Under the pieces are notes generated by a model. The model saw nothing but the letters and a program-made list of their open reading frames with translations, made no database searches and was not told where the DNA came from. The position numbers and the translations under genes were made by a program. 64,000 bases of DNA from Anabaena sphaerica FACHB-251 (lineage in GTDB: Bacteria > Cyanobacteriota > Cyanobacteriia > Cyanobacteriales > Nostocaceae), in assembly GCF_014696825.1 (NCBI RefSeq), contig NZ_JACJQU010000002.1, positions 682,001 to 746,000 of the forward strand. Direction: 5' to 3'. How positions within the stretch are numbered: the first letter of the stretch is position 1; every line of letters starts with the position of its first letter. This document shows positions 63,308 through 64,000 of this stretch, piece after piece.

Positions 63308-63474
63308 AGATTCCCTCACACTGACTGATAAAATATCGTAGATTTTCCAACTCAATATATATAGACAAATCAGACTATGATAGATAAATCTTAATTAATA
63401 GTGCTGACTTTTTCCTATCGTAGACACGACAAGACCTTTACCCGCATTTCTCTGAATTTTTTGATAATCCGGAG

Positions 63475-64000
63475 AGGTTGATTGAAGTATGGAAAGATTG
63501 ACCTCTCCCCGATCTAAAGGTACGGGGATTCTTAAGCAGCCCAAAAGCGGACTCTCAAAGCATAGTAATAGCACCTGGGATATCTAGCCAAAAGTCTTTA
63601 ATCCCCTCAATCAGCTTTAATGCTTGTTTTGGATATGTTACTAGCGCATATCCAGTTTGAGGATATTTTGGTAATCTAGGCTGATCTGTTTGTTCTCCTT
63701 TTCTGTATTTTTTATCCAAAGCCTGAAATGACTTAAATAATTCAGATACAGAAATCAATGTCTGTTGTGCTACCTGTGAATATAAAACCTGGTCATGTTT
63801 ATTGTCTTTATCTTCATCATTGATTAAATTGAACTTACCAACAATTCTCCCTACCTGAAAATATAACTGCCTGGCGTAGTAAATACCGCAATGAGTTAAC
63901 TTATGAGATGACAAACAGATAAATTCTAAAACGGCGTTTAACTGCTGCTTGGGATTAATTAAATTTTGTTGGCAACTGTACAACAATATCACCCCCTTTA
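63475..64000 (-). pseudogene. TnpB fragment of an IS200/IS605-type element, partial at the window edge
   Basis: The minus frame from GTG 63992 down to 63555 reads like the start of TnpB: LINPKQQLNAVLEFICLSSH, then VSELFKSFQALDKKYRKGE and PKYPQTGYALVTYPKQALKL. It ends after about 145 residues, whereas a full TnpB is near 400, and lacks RuvC and zinc-ribbon parts. Just downstream on the same strand, 63525-63480 reads GAATCCCCGTACC with a CCCCG/CGGGG hairpin, which resembles the right end of these elements. So the middle and C-terminus seem to have been deleted while the end remained. The upstream end is outside the window. Confidence 0.7.

Overview
The window looks like chromosomal DNA from a filamentous, probably heterocyst-forming cyanobacterium of the Nostocales. 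The evidence is psbO, a SufR-controlled suf operon, cyanobacterial-type ftsQ/ftsZ and sigF, many HIP1 octamers (GCGATCGC), heptameric tandem repeats of the CAGGAGT and CTTCCTT kind, and an AT-rich background crowded with small palindromic repeats. The exact genus cannot be set from this sequence alone. I saw no rRNA gene and no CRISPR array, and I recognised no tRNA by eye.

Layout. 1-3709 (-) is the 5' part of a very large protein with TPRs, an O-GlcNAc-transferase (SPINDLY-like) domain and a methyltransferase domain; it runs off the left edge. 3.9-5.0 kb holds two tandem paralogous small secreted proteins. 6.1-9.4 kb is a 1102-residue putative outer-membrane protein, after a MITE-like element. 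9.6-13.2 kb carries a small conserved gene, a Pro-rich lipoprotein, sigF and psbO. 13.3-14.6 kb is a decayed tnpB. 14.7-18.3 kb is a small conserved gene, ftsQ and ftsZ. A decayed vapBC-like pair follows.

18.8-25.7 kb is an AT-rich four-gene cassette: a HEAT/coiled-coil/transmembrane/FKBP fusion, a 1047-residue HerA/DUF87-like ATPase, and two small helical proteins. This is my best candidate for an undescribed system. 25.8-29.3 kb is gshB, grxC and hflX; hflX appears to lack a normal start codon. 29.4-33.1 kb is a second accessory cluster: an AAA+ ATPase between two paralogous proteins with an unusual NTPase-like domain, one of which carries TPRs.

34.6-41.4 kb holds an FHA protein, a Cu+-type P1B ATPase, a TM2 protein, a CPBP-type protease and a double-glycine-leader peptide gene. 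41.6-48.0 kb is the sufBCDS operon on the minus strand, with divergent sufR on the plus strand and two CAAC-N6-GTTG operators between them. A 120-bp tandem repeat sits between sufD and sufS, and a repeat has been inserted in frame inside sufD.

48.1-52.1 kb is a patch of small unknown genes and gene remnants (an ADP-ribosyltransferase-like protein, a broken Uma2 gene). 52.1-56.6 kb has a PEBP-like lipoprotein, membrane, YbjQ, TPR and DUF4336 proteins. 56.7-61.2 kb is an NAD salvage cluster, pncB-nadD-nrtR followed by nadE. The window ends with a 50-residue small gene, an LCP-family gene and a TnpB fragment cut by the right edge.

The core genes (photosystem II, division, Fe-S assembly, glutathione/glutaredoxin, NAD synthesis) are ordinary. 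The interest lies in the two NTPase-centred accessory clusters, the peptide precursor, and the repeats that have entered genes and operons.
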